Position numbers and translations under genes: made by a program | Assembly: GCA_040414495.1 (NCBI GenBank) | Contig: JBEDUI010000294.1 | Coordinates: forward strand, 1-10,963 | Direction of reading: 5' to 3' | DNA from: DATAVB01 sp040414495 | GTDB taxonomy: Bacteria > Actinomycetota > Actinomycetes > Mycobacteriales > QHCD01 | DNA: 10,963 nucleotides | The notes under the pieces: generated by a model | Seen by the model: the letters and a program-made list of their open reading frames with translations, nothing else | Told to the model about the DNA's origin: nothing | Databases searched by the model: none | Shown here: positions 1-7,443 of the stretch, piece after piece | Layout: every line of letters begins with the position of its first letter | How positions within the stretch are numbered: the stretch's first letter is position 1

Positions 1-1
1 G

Positions 2-205
2 GATCTTGCCCCGGTCGTCGACGGGGTACGGATTCATCCGCTCGTTCTCGATGAGGACCTGCCCGTACTTTCCCGACTGGTCGTTCCCCCGCTGCTGATC
101 GCCCGTACGGTGGCGCGGCCGCTGCCCGCGGCCTCGCTGCGCGCCACGCTCGGACTTCCCCGTCCCGACAGCCGTTTCGCCGTCGCCGAAGGATCTGCCC
201 GATGA
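2..205 (+). CDS. C-terminal fragment of a NtaA/SnaA/DszA-type FMN-dependent monooxygenase (LLM)
   Basis: The frame is open from the window edge to a TGA at 203-205 and gives 67 residues; the 5' part lies outside. The fragment matches the end of the NtaA/SnaA/DszA branch of the luciferase-like monooxygenases: a DGVRIHPLVL stretch where complete members have DGFNxxP, a VVPPLL segment, then LRATLGLPRP and a short tail. Its tail (SRFAVAEGSAR) resembles that of the next gene (NRTHALAEQASR), so the two may be paralogues, although the segment before LRATLGLP is unusual (IARTVARPLPAAS in place of the usual RGxxRTEYxGTT). The stop overlaps the next start by 4 nt (ATGA), which predicts translational coupling. 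The fragment has no Met or Cys. Family members use FMNH2 and O2 to oxidise or cleave substrates such as sulfones or aminopolycarboxylates; the substrate here is unknown. Confidence 0.8.
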   Translation, partial: DLAPVVDGVRIHPLVLDEDLPVLSRLVVPPLLIARTVARPLPAASLRATLGLPRPDSRFAVAEGSAR

Positions 206-1602
206 CCCGTACCGACCCGACCGATGTCCCGCGCCCGCAGGCGACTCTGCATTTCGGAGTTTTCTTCCAGGGCGTCAACCACGGCACGATATGGACCGAC
301 CCGACCAGCGGTTCCCAGATCGCCCCCGAGTCCTACCGGCAGGTTGCCCAGACCGCGGAACGCGGCCTGTTCGACGCGTTCTTCCTCGGTGAGGGCCTCC
401 GGCTGCGCGAGACCAACGGTCTCGTCCACGATCTGGATATCGCGGGCCGGCCGGATGCCATCACACAGCTCGCGGCGCTGGCCGCGGTGACCGACCGGAT
501 CGGCCTGGTCTCCACATCCAACGTCACGTTCAACGAACCGGCCGACCTCGCCCGCCGGTTCGCGAGCTTGGATCTGCTGTCCCAGGGTCGGGCCGGCTGG
601 AACGTTGTCACCACCGACAATGCCTGGACCGGCGCGAATTTCCGCCGCGGTGGATATCTCGACCACGCCGACCGGTACCGCCGGGCCGAGCAGGTCTTGA
701 ACGCGGCTCGGGCGATCTGGGACGGCTGGGAAGACGACGCGATCGCCACGTCCCGACACGCCGACGCCTGGGCCCGGCCGAATGCGGTGTCCTCTGTGGA
801 CTACGACGAATCCCTGGTACAGATCGAAGTCGTACCAACGCTGCCACGCAGCCCGCAGGGACATCCGGTCATCTTCCAGGCCGGAGACTCCAGCGACGGC
901 CGGGATTTCGCCGCCCGCAATGCGGACGTCATTTTCTCCGCCCACGGCACCGAATTCGACGATGCGCTCGCGTTCGCCGATGACCTGCGGGCCAGATTGC
1001 GGGTCGCCGGCCGGGGCACGGACGAACTGCGAATACTGCCCGGCACGCAAATCGTCGTCGGCGCCACCGAACGCGAGGCCGAGGAGAAGGCCCGCTGGAT
1101 CCGGCACGAGCAGGTCACCCCGGCCACCGCGTTATCGATTGCCGGTCGCATCTGGAATATCGACCTTTCCGACCGTGACCCCGACGGCCCGCTACCGGCC
1201 GACGAGCCCCGCGAGCCGGACGACAGCGGGGCCTTCGGCGCGGCTCGGGTCAAAGGCGCGCAGGAGACCGTGGCCCGCTGGCGCAGTGCGGCCGACGCCA
1301 ACGGCTGGTCGTTGCGGGAGACCGTGATCGAGCTGAGCCAGGGCTCGCGGGGCCACGTCGGCACGCCGGCCGGACTCGCCGACAAGTTCGCATACTTCGT
1401 CCGGCACGGGGCGCTCGACGGCTTCAACGTCTCGCCCTATCTTGTGCCGCACGGCCTCGATGACATCGTGGACCTGCTTGTCCCGCAGTTGCAGGAGCGC
1501 GGCATCTACCGGACCGAGTACACCGGGACCACATTGCGCCACCACCTGGGGCTGCCCGCGGTGAATCGGACCCACGCGCTGGCCGAGCAGGCCTCGCGAT
1601 AG
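202..1602 (+). CDS. NtaA/SnaA/DszA-family FMN-dependent monooxygenase (LLM class), 466 aa
   Basis: This is a full-length cytosolic flavin monooxygenase; known relatives use reduced FMN from a separate reductase plus O2 to attack C-S or C-N bonds. Family marks are HFGVFFQGVNHGTIW near residues 17-31, the barrel strand and helix STSNVTFNEPADLARRFASL (about 104-123), GRAGWNVVTT (129-138), PVIFQAGDSS near 222-231, and the C-terminal DGFNVSPYLVPHGLDD and RTEYTGTTLRHHLGLP blocks. Its length of 466 aa fits the roughly 430-480 aa of the family. The ATG at 202 overlaps the upstream stop, and the next gene starts 3 nt after the TAG, so this is one translation unit. I count no cysteine and no methionine except the initiator in 466 residues, which is extreme. 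DszA, SnaA, NtaA and CmoJ-like roles are all possible; the locus context favours an organosulfur substrate. The family is secure and the substrate is inference. Confidence 0.93.
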   Translation: MTRTDPTDVPRPQATLHFGVFFQGVNHGTIWTDPTSGSQIAPESYRQVAQTAERGLFDAFFLGEGLRLRETNGLVHDLDIAGRPDAITQLAALAAVTDRIGLVSTSNVTFNEPADLARRFASLDLLSQGRAGWNVVTTDNAWTGANFRRGGYLDHADRYRRAEQVLNAARAIWDGWEDDAIATSRHADAWARPNAVSSVDYDESLVQIEVVPTLPRSPQGHPVIFQAGDSSDGRDFAARNADVIFSAHGTEFDDALAFADDLRARLRVAGRGTDELRILPGTQIVVGATEREAEEKARWIRHEQVTPATALSIAGRIWNIDLSDRDPDGPLPADEPREPDDSGAFGAARVKGAQETVARWRSAADANGWSLRETVIELSQGSRGHVGTPAGLADKFAYFVRHGALDGFNVSPYLVPHGLDDIVDLLVPQLQERGIYRTEYTGTTLRHHLGLPAVNRTHALAEQASR

Positions 1603-1605
1603 GCG

Positions 1606-3504
1606 GTGATAAACCCTCCGAACGGCAGCCTGGCCATCATCGGCGCCGGACCCCGCGGCACCGGGCTGCTGGAACGTCTCGCCGCCAATATCCCGCTGTT
1701 GCATGCCGACCGCCCGTTACGGATTCACCTCATCGACCCATTTCCGGCCGGCGCCGGAAAGGTCTGGCGCTATACCCAATCGCCGTTCGTCACAATGAAT
1801 TCGATGGCCGAGGACGTGACAATGTTCACCGATTCGACCGTCGTTTGCGACGGGCCCATCGTCGACGGGCCCACCCTGGCTGAATGGGCCGCCGGCGATT
1901 CTCCTATATGCCAGGACGACCTCGATCAGCAGCGGCGTGATGTCGACGGATTCTCCTTCCCGACTCGGCAATTGCAGAGCGAATACCTCGCTTGGGTTTG
2001 GCGGCGGGCCGCCGCGGCGCTGCCAGCCAATGCCGAGCTGATCGTGCACCGGGCGGCCGCTGTCGATCTCACGGAGCGACCCGACGGCCGGCAGTTGGTC
2101 TGGTTGGACGGGCGGAATGAGCCCGTCGTGGCAGACATCGTGGTGCTGGCGATGGGACATCTGGACACCGATCCAGACCCCGAGCACGTGCGGCTGGCCG
2201 AATTCGCCCACGAGCACGGCCTTTTCTACCAGCCGCCGGCGTTTTTCGACGACTCGCACGTCGAAGGCATTCAGCCCAGTCAGCATGTCGTTGCGCGCGG
2301 ATTCGGCCTGGCGTTCATCGACATCCTGGCCATGCTCACCGAGGGCCGCGGCGGGCGGTACGAATCGGGACGCGACAGTCGCCTGGTATATCGGCCGTCC
2401 GGGCGCGAGCCGATCGTGTACGTGGGATCCCGGCGCGGCGTGCCGTACCAGTCGAAGATCGAATACCGGCTGCCCACGCCGCTCCCTCCGCTGCCGCGTT
2501 TCCTTACGCCTACCGCATTGCCCAACGACGAGACGAGCGATGTCGAGCTGAACCGGGACGTACTTCCCCTGGTGCGTAAGGAACTCGGCTGGGCGTACTA
2601 CCACCAACTCTTTACCGCACACCCGGGGCGGGTCCTGGCCAGCTGGACCGAATTCGCCGCTGAATACGAAAAACTCGACTGGGACAGCCCGGAACGGTCC
2701 ACGCTGGTAGCAAGGACCGTGCCGGACTCAGCCGATCGGCTCGACTTCGATCGGCTCGACCGGCCGTTGAGCGATCGCCGGTACGACAGCTTCGAAAGAC
2801 AGCAGGAGGATCTGCGCCGCTACATCAGAGAAAATCGAGCTCGCCACGCAAATCCCGAATTCAGTGCCGACCTGGCGTTATTCGAGGCGTTGCTTGCGGT
2901 ACTGGGACCGATCGGCGGCATCCTCGGCCGGCTCTCGGGGCGCTCCCGGGCGGTCGAGTTTCCCTTATGGTTCAAGCAGTTCAGCTACCTCGCGAGCGGC
3001 CCGCCCGGCCACAGGCTGGACCAGCTGGCGGCACTGTCCGAGGCGGGGATCGTACGATTTCTGGGCGCCGATATGTGGCTGACCGCTGATTCTGGAAATG
3101 GTGTGTTCCAGGCTGGCTCGGCCAGCACCACCGAAACGATCAACGCGACCGGCCTGATCGAGGCCCGGCTGCCTGCCCCCAGCGTCAGCCGCAGCCGCGA
3201 CCAGTTGATCTCGCGGCTATTCCACCGTGGCGAGTGCGCCGAGGAGACACCGCACGACACGGGTACCGACATCACGTACAACACCGGACGCCTACGCGTT
3301 GTCGCACAGACGGGTCAGGTGATCTGCCGGAACGGACAGCCACATCGGGCGCGTTTTGCCTTCGGCGCTTTCACCAACGGTGGATCGGCCGACGGATTCA
3401 CCCGGCCACGGCGCAATGGGCTGTTCTTTCGCCAAAACGACATCGCCGCGCGACGTTTTCTGACCACACTTTCCGGTCTCCACAGTGGATGCTCGGCCGC
3501 CTGA
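1606..3504 (+). CDS. FAD/NAD(P)-binding protein (NAD_binding_9-like), possible flavoprotein monooxygenase, 632 aa
   Basis: The N-terminus SLAIIGAGPRGTGLLERL carries a dinucleotide-binding GxGxxG (residues 13-18). DPFPAGAGKVW then FVTMNSMAEDVTMF follow, as in the NAD_binding_9 type of FAD/NAD(P)-binding proteins. Later come the AMGHL motif ending the FAD domain (about 182-186), a second glycine motif in RGFGLAFIDILAMLTEGRGG (231-250), and a GSRRGVPYQSK block. No signal peptide or membrane span is visible, so it is probably cytosolic. The GTG start lies 4 nt after the previous stop with no clear ribosome site, which suggests coupling to the upstream monooxygenase. I count 6 internal Met and 5 Cys (about 1.7%), clearly less sulfur-depleted than the LLMs. 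The family includes flavin hydroxylases, so a role in S- or N-oxygenation or in electron supply is possible, but the substrate is unknown. A 183-bp gap follows before the next gene. Confidence 0.85.
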   Translation: MINPPNGSLAIIGAGPRGTGLLERLAANIPLLHADRPLRIHLIDPFPAGAGKVWRYTQSPFVTMNSMAEDVTMFTDSTVVCDGPIVDGPTLAEWAAGDSPICQDDLDQQRRDVDGFSFPTRQLQSEYLAWVWRRAAAALPANAELIVHRAAAVDLTERPDGRQLVWLDGRNEPVVADIVVLAMGHLDTDPDPEHVRLAEFAHEHGLFYQPPAFFDDSHVEGIQPSQHVVARGFGLAFIDILAMLTEGRGGRYESGRDSRLVYRPSGREPIVYVGSRRGVPYQSKIEYRLPTPLPPLPRFLTPTALPNDETSDVELNRDVLPLVRKELGWAYYHQLFTAHPGRVLASWTEFAAEYEKLDWDSPERSTLVARTVPDSADRLDFDRLDRPLSDRRYDSFERQQEDLRRYIRENRARHANPEFSADLALFEALLAVLGPIGGILGRLSGRSRAVEFPLWFKQFSYLASGPPGHRLDQLAALSEAGIVRFLGADMWLTADSGNGVFQAGSASTTETINATGLIEARLPAPSVSRSRDQLISRLFHRGECAEETPHDTGTDITYNTGRLRVVAQTGQVICRNGQPHRARFAFGAFTNGGSADGFTRPRRNGLFFRQNDIAARRFLTTLSGLHSGCSAA

Positions 3505-3533
3505 TCGAATGACCAGCTGGACCCTGGTGCGAT

Positions 3534-3562
3534 TTGTCAATCTTTCCGCACATTGCTATAGC
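3534..3562 (+). promoter_or_regulatory. Candidate sigma-70-type promoter overlapping the palindrome
   Basis: TTGTCA (3534-3539; 5 of 6 with the -35 consensus) is followed by a 17-nt spacer and TATAGC (3557-3562; 4 of 6 with the -10 consensus). The -10 box lies inside the 14-bp palindrome, where a bound repressor would block polymerase. Transcription would start near 3569 and leave an untranslated leader of about 118 nt. A second candidate, TTGCGA (3598-3603), 17 nt, TAGCCT (3621-3626), would start near 3633. The two cannot be told apart by reading. Confidence 0.4.
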
Positions 3563-3565
3563 AAT
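3552..3565. repeat. 14-bp perfect palindrome, candidate operator
   Basis: ATTGCTATAGCAAT equals its own reverse complement. It sits in the gap before the beta-CA gene, about 130 bp upstream of its start codon, and overlaps a candidate -10 box. A partial second copy (TTGCGATAGC) begins 45 bp downstream, about four helical turns away. A dimeric transcription factor is the simplest reading; I do not recognise the motif as that of a named regulator. Confidence 0.5.
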
Positions 3566-3687
3566 ATCGGACGTAATCTCTACCGCGACGATAGACTTTG
3601 CGATAGCCTTATTTACCATCTAGCCTTGGCTGAGCGGTCGGTCCGCCTCAGGACGCGCGATCGATTTCGAGAACCGGAGACACGAAC

Positions 3688-4266
3688 ATGTCTATCCGCG
3701 AAGAGGTTCTGAAAGCCAACAACGAGTACGCCGCAGCTTTCGGCCCGAAGGGCGAACTCGGACTCCCGCCGGCCCGGGGCTTTGCGATCCTGACCTGTAT
3801 GGACGCCCGCCTCGATCCCGCTAAATATGCCGGCCTGACCGAAGGTGATGCGCACGTCATCCGGAACGCCGGAGGACGGGCCAGCGACGACGCAATCCGT
3901 TCGTTGGTGATCTCGTACAAGCTCTTAGGTACGAAGGAGTGGTTTGTTATTCACCATTCCAATTGCGGTATGGAGTTCTTCAGCGACGAGGTAATCCGCG
4001 ACCTGCTGGCCAACAGCCTGCAGACAGCGGTGCTGGAACCGGGCGGATTCCGCGATGTTGGTTCCGGCCCCGGCTCGAACGAGGGCGACTATATCGACTG
4101 GCTCACGATCACCGACAACGCCCGCAGCGTGATCGCGGACGTTCGCCGGATCAGAGACCATCCGCTGGTGCCAGGCACGATCCCTATCTACGGGTACATC
4201 TACGACGTCACCACCGGTCGCCTGGTCGAAGTGCCGGAAGCCAGCGCGATCGGTTCCGCTGCATGA
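3688..4266 (+). CDS. Beta-carbonic-anhydrase-fold zinc enzyme (Rv1284-like, subclass D); candidate carbonyl sulfide hydrolase, 192 aa
   Basis: Zinc-site motifs are clear: CMDAR (C37, with the D39/R41 dyad) and HSNC (H90 and C93), giving the Cys-His-Cys set of beta-carbonic anhydrases. EGDAHVIRNAGGR (52-64) and the C-terminal GYIYDVTTGRLVEV are also typical of Rv1284-type small beta-CAs. At 192 aa it is longer than Rv1284 (about 163 aa), with extra sequence around SGPGSNEGDYIDWLTITDN. Carbonyl sulfide hydrolase of Thiobacillus thioparus belongs to this same subclass, so conversion of COS to H2S plus CO2 is as plausible as CO2 hydration, and it fits the sulfur context. The ATG has a GGAG site 8 nt upstream. 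An LLM gene starts 34 nt after the stop, so the two are probably cotranscribed. The only two cysteines are the zinc ligands. Fold: high confidence. COS activity: inference. Confidence 0.93.
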   Translation: MSIREEVLKANNEYAAAFGPKGELGLPPARGFAILTCMDARLDPAKYAGLTEGDAHVIRNAGGRASDDAIRSLVISYKLLGTKEWFVIHHSNCGMEFFSDEVIRDLLANSLQTAVLEPGGFRDVGSGPGSNEGDYIDWLTITDNARSVIADVRRIRDHPLVPGTIPIYGYIYDVTTGRLVEVPEASAIGSAA

Positions 4267-4300
4267 CCAACCCGACGCATCGGCAGATCGGAGTCGCCCG

Positions 4301-5614
4301 GTGAGCGCGCAACCACCACGGACGTTGCACACCGTCACCGGAGCCGGGGGAAATCCCGGAACATACGAACTCGCGATCGATCCGACGAAATCCACAGTGG
4401 ACACTGCGCTTACGGTGGCACGACTCGCGGAAAAAGCCCGTATTGACGCGCTTTTCACCGCGGATCTGCTGCGTTTCGGCGCGCAGGGTGCGATCGGCAG
4501 CCAGGAACCGCTCATCTTCGTTGCGGCGCTCTCACAGGTCACGTCACAGATCGGCCTGATCGCGACCGTCTCGACCACCTTCCACCATCCGTTCAACCTG
4601 GCCCGCCTGTTCGGCACGCTGGACCACGTGAGCAACGGCCGCGCCGCATGGAATCTGGTCACCTCCTCGATCGGTGAGGAGAACTATGGAGCCGACGATT
4701 TACCCAGCCCGGAGGAACGGTACGCGCGGGCGGCCGAATCGCTCGAGGTGATCTATGCCCTCTGGGACAGCTGGCGACCCGGTGCGCTTCGGCCCGGACC
4801 AGACGGCGGTATCGTGCTGGACCGAAATAAGATCGAGCCGATCAATCACGTAGGCAAATACTTCACGGTCGCCGGCCCGCTGAACATTCCGCCGCTGCCG
4901 CAGGGCCGGCCGGTGCAAATACAGGCGGGCCAATCAGAGGGCGGCATCGCGCTCGGCGCGCGTTACGCGGAAATTGTTTTCACCTCGCTCCCCACGCTGC
5001 AGATCGCGCAGGAATACACCGCCAAGATACGGAAGTCAGCCGCCGAATACGGCCGTGCGCCAGGGCTTCCGCTCATCTTCAGCTCCTTCCACGCCACCTA
5101 CGGCGCCACCGAGGAAGAGGCGCGCCGACTTGTGCAGGAAAAACAGGAAGCGATCGATTTCGAACGCGGGCGCCGCCAGGTCGAAGACATGCTGGGCGGC
5201 AATATCGACCTCTCGGAGGTCAAGCTCGACCAAACTATTCCCGAAAGCCTCCTACCCGACGTGTCATCGGTGAACCGCCGCCGCGGCCGGGTGGAAATCT
5301 TCAACGGATATGCGCGATCCGGCTACACGCTGCGCAAGCTGATTATCGCCGCGCAGGACACCGGTCACTGGTCGATCGCCGGCACCCCGGAACAACTCGC
5401 CGACGCCATCGAAGAACGTTTCCGTGCCGGAGTGCTCGACGTGATCTCGCTCGGCGGACTATCCGATGCGCGACAGCACGACTTCGTCGTCAACGGCCTC
5501 TTGCACGAGCTGCGCAAGCGCAAGATTGTCAAGAACGATTACGTCGGTGCAACGCTACGGGAGAATCTCGGCCTGGAATTTCCTTCCGTGGACGGCAGAA
5601 CGGCTCGACCGTAA
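4301..5614 (+). CDS. NtaA/SnaA/DszA-family FMN-dependent monooxygenase (LLM class), 437 aa
   Basis: This is a second complete member of the large LLM branch and a cytosolic FMNH2-dependent monooxygenase by family. Visible marks are ATVSTTFHHPFNLARLFGTL (residues 88-107), GRAAWNLVTS (113-122), PVQIQAGQSEGG in the middle, SIAGTPEQLADAIEERF and ISLGG near the C-terminus, and a closing NDYVGATLRENLGLEFP block. The GTG start is supported by GGAG at 4290-4293, 7 nt upstream; the beta-CA gene ends 34 nt before it and another LLM starts 39 nt after it. It is only distantly similar to the 466-aa enzyme upstream, so it probably has another substrate or acts at another step. No cysteine and one internal methionine were counted. 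The substrate is unknown; sulfone, sulfoxide or S-alkyl cysteine derivatives are the natural candidates in this context. Confidence 0.93.
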   Translation: MSAQPPRTLHTVTGAGGNPGTYELAIDPTKSTVDTALTVARLAEKARIDALFTADLLRFGAQGAIGSQEPLIFVAALSQVTSQIGLIATVSTTFHHPFNLARLFGTLDHVSNGRAAWNLVTSSIGEENYGADDLPSPEERYARAAESLEVIYALWDSWRPGALRPGPDGGIVLDRNKIEPINHVGKYFTVAGPLNIPPLPQGRPVQIQAGQSEGGIALGARYAEIVFTSLPTLQIAQEYTAKIRKSAAEYGRAPGLPLIFSSFHATYGATEEEARRLVQEKQEAIDFERGRRQVEDMLGGNIDLSEVKLDQTIPESLLPDVSSVNRRRGRVEIFNGYARSGYTLRKLIIAAQDTGHWSIAGTPEQLADAIEERFRAGVLDVISLGGLSDARQHDFVVNGLLHELRKRKIVKNDYVGATLRENLGLEFPSVDGRTARP

Positions 5615-5653
5615 GATGGTTTATCCGTTGCCTATTCCTTCGGTGGGTGGCCG

Positions 5654-6730
5654 GTGAGATTTCTTGCAAGCACGCTCGTTCCGAAACACAGCACGGGATT
5701 CGCCCAGCCCGCTTTGGGTCAGCGGGAGCGATTCCGGGAGCTGATCGAGCTCGCCCAATGGGCCGAGGATATTGGGTACGACGCCATCGGAATCGGCGAG
5801 CGGCATAATCCCGCGCTGCTGTCTTCCTCGCCCGCGGTCATCCTGTCGCACATCGCGGCGCGGACTCGCTCAATTCGACTCGTCACCACCGTGGCCGTGT
5901 TGTCGCTGACCGACCCGGTGCGGTCCGCTGAAGACTATGCAACCCTCGACCACCTCAGCGACGGACGGCTGGATCTCATTATCGGCAAGGGTGGCGATCC
6001 GATCGCGCCGACGGTGTTCAACGTCGCCGATTCGGATTTGTGGGACCGGCTCGAGGAGGCGTACGAACTTCTGCGTCGACTCTGGCGTGAGAAAAATGTC
6101 AACTGGCAGGGCCGATTCCGCCCTGCGCTGACGAATGCCACGATTGAGCCGCACCCGCTGCAGCAGCCAGCACCCCGGGTCTGGCACGGCTCGGCGACGA
6201 GCCGGCGATCGACCGAATTGGCCGCGAAGTGGGGCGACCCGCTCTACTCCGCCAATGGCCTCGGCCGTGTCGAGACCTATCTCGATCTCGTCCGACACTA
6301 TCGCGATCGACTCGCAGTCCACGGGCACGACCCCGACCAGGCTTTGGTCGCGGTCGGCGTTCACTCCCCGATCATCACCGACCGATCCCAGGACGCACTC
6401 GCAATCGCGCGACCGATGTACGACGCATCCGTGCGCGCTCATTTCCCGGATCGAAGCCGATTTCCGTTCGACTCACTCGAGGACTTCCTGCAGAACGGGT
6501 CCGCTCTCGTCGGCACCGCCGGGCAGATCACCGAAAAGCTCCTCGACCTGCAACGCAAGTTCGGCAATCAGGTATTCGGCGTAGGCGTTGAGGGTTTCTT
6601 CTCCACCTACACGACCGAACTCGGCACCACCCGCGAATACCTCGAACGATTCTTCGCCGACGTCGCACCGGTACTTCGGGCCGAAGTCCCCACGAGCCTA
6701 TGGGAACCACTTCAACAACCCGGCCAATAG
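5654..6730 (+). CDS. Luciferase-like FMN-dependent monooxygenase, shorter type, 358 aa
   Basis: This shorter LLM has the bacterial-luciferase TIM-barrel pattern: an N-terminal strand (RFLAST), DAIGIGERHNP (residues 43-53), a TRSIRLVTTVAVLSLTDPVR segment, LDHLSDGRLDLIIGKGG (98-114), WHGSATSRRSTELAAKWGD in the middle, and a TAGQITEKLLDLQRKFG segment that lines up with the usual 'GxPxxVAEKL' region. It is not of the NtaA/SnaA/DszA subtype. The GTG at 5654 is chosen because MRFLAST fits the first strand; a GGTGGGTGG stretch just upstream may serve as a weak ribosome site. It is the last plus-strand gene before a convergent gap. No cysteine and one internal methionine were counted. Two different LLM types side by side recall two-step S-oxidation then C-S cleavage pathways, but the substrate cannot be read from sequence. 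Confidence 0.9.
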   Translation: MRFLASTLVPKHSTGFAQPALGQRERFRELIELAQWAEDIGYDAIGIGERHNPALLSSSPAVILSHIAARTRSIRLVTTVAVLSLTDPVRSAEDYATLDHLSDGRLDLIIGKGGDPIAPTVFNVADSDLWDRLEEAYELLRRLWREKNVNWQGRFRPALTNATIEPHPLQQPAPRVWHGSATSRRSTELAAKWGDPLYSANGLGRVETYLDLVRHYRDRLAVHGHDPDQALVAVGVHSPIITDRSQDALAIARPMYDASVRAHFPDRSRFPFDSLEDFLQNGSALVGTAGQITEKLLDLQRKFGNQVFGVGVEGFFSTYTTELGTTREYLERFFADVAPVLRAEVPTSLWEPLQQPGQ

Positions 6731-6758
6731 CCGCCGCGCCGGCAACGCAACCACCGCC

Positions 6759-6771
6759 GGGGCCATGCCCC
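6759..6771. terminator. Weak hairpin in the convergent gap, possible bidirectional terminator
   Basis: The 52-bp gap between the two convergent stops (6731-6782) holds GGGGC-CAT-GCCCC, a 5-bp stem with a 3-nt loop. No T-run follows on either strand, so it is not a classical intrinsic terminator. Rho-dependent or stem-only termination, common in actinobacteria, is the alternative. Confidence 0.3.
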
Positions 6772-6782
6772 AACCAGCGTGA

Positions 6783-7442
6783 TCAGCGACGCAACGCCTT
6801 ACGGGCGAGCCAATTTCCGAGGAACTGTCCAGCCTGGACGATCACGATGATGGTTGCCACCGTGATATAGACGACCGGCCAGTTATAGCGCTGAGAGCCG
6901 TACGTAATCGCGAAATCGCCCAATCCCCCACCGCCGAGCAGTCCGGCCTGTGCCGACATGTCGACGATGCCGATGAAGATGAACGTGTAGCCCAGGACCA
7001 GCGGGCCCAACGCTTCGGGCACGACCACGGTGAGCAGGATCGAAAGCGGCCGCGCGCCGGCGACCTCGGCCGCCTCGATCACACCAGGATCGACGGTGAG
7101 CAGGTTCTGCTCGACGATCCGGCTGACCGCGAACGCCGCCGCGAGCGACAGTGCCATCGTGACCGCGCTGGTGCCGATCGTCGCCCGCACCGTGACCAAC
7201 AGCAGCGGTGCGATCGCGGTGATGAATATGACGAACGGAATCGGGCGCACGATATTCACGATCACGTTGAGCACCAGGAAGACCGGACGGTTCGAGAGCA
7301 GGTTGCCCGGCCGCGTGGCATACAGGCCCAGACCGATCGCGAGTCCGAGCACACCGCTGACCGCGACGGAGATCAGGACGATGTAGAACGTCTGCCAGAT
7401 CGCGTGTTCGTACACCGACAGGTTGTTGGTGAACTCCGACAC
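6783..7442 (-). CDS. metI: Methionine-type ABC importer permease MetI, 219 aa
   Basis: This is the inner-membrane permease of a D/L-methionine-type importer that works with MetN and MetQ. It is a hydrophobic protein with about five membrane segments. The EAA coupling loop, EAAEVAGARPLSILLTVVVP (residues 123-142), contacts the ATPase. The GLLGGGGLGDFAITYG segment near the C-terminus is typical of MetI. I place the start at GTG 7442-7440, one base after the metN stop, because it gives 219 aa (E. coli MetI is 217) and a GGGGA stretch precedes it; an in-frame ATG at 7478 would add 12 residues inside metN. It is the last gene of metQ-metN-metI. No cysteine and two internal methionines were counted. 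The MetI family is clear; transport of methionine itself, rather than a related organosulfur compound, is inference. Confidence 0.93.
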   Translation of the reverse strand: MSEFTNNLSVYEHAIWQTFYIVLISVAVSGVLGLAIGLGLYATRPGNLLSNRPVFLVLNVIVNIVRPIPFVIFITAIAPLLLVTVRATIGTSAVTMALSLAAAFAVSRIVEQNLLTVDPGVIEAAEVAGARPLSILLTVVVPEALGPLVLGYTFIFIGIVDMSAQAGLLGGGGLGDFAITYGSQRYNWPVVYITVATIIVIVQAGQFLGNWLARKALRR

Positions 7443-7443
7443 C

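Larger units (their letters stand above)
3505..3687 (+). other. 183-bp intergenic control region upstream of the beta-CA/LLM genes
   Basis: This gap is visibly richer in A and T than the flanking genes. It contains a 14-bp perfect palindrome (3552-3565), a near-repeat of its left half (TTGCGATAGC, 3598-3607, against TTGCTATAGC, 3553-3562), and two candidate sigma-70-like promoters. A GGAG ribosome site lies at 3676-3679, 8 nt before the ATG at 3688. There is no hairpin followed by a T-run that would be a clear terminator for the upstream genes. I see no SAM-riboswitch-like fold. A plus-frame reading from 3510 (starting MTSWTLVRFVNLSAHC) does not stop before the next gene and is not accepted as a leader peptide. 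Confidence 0.6.

Noticed and set aside
34..1107. 357-codon minus-strand frame opposite the first LLM
   Set aside because: It is a shadow of the 202-1602 gene; low complexity and no family pattern.
3510..3687. Possible leader peptide (MTSWTLVRFVNLSAHC...) before the beta-CA gene
   Set aside because: The frame does not stop before the gene, lacks the RRxHVDLxR pattern and has no Cys run at its end.
5616..5657. 13-codon ORF between two LLM genes (MVYPLPIPSVGGR)
   Set aside because: No cysteine or regulatory pattern, no clear ribosome site, and too short to support.
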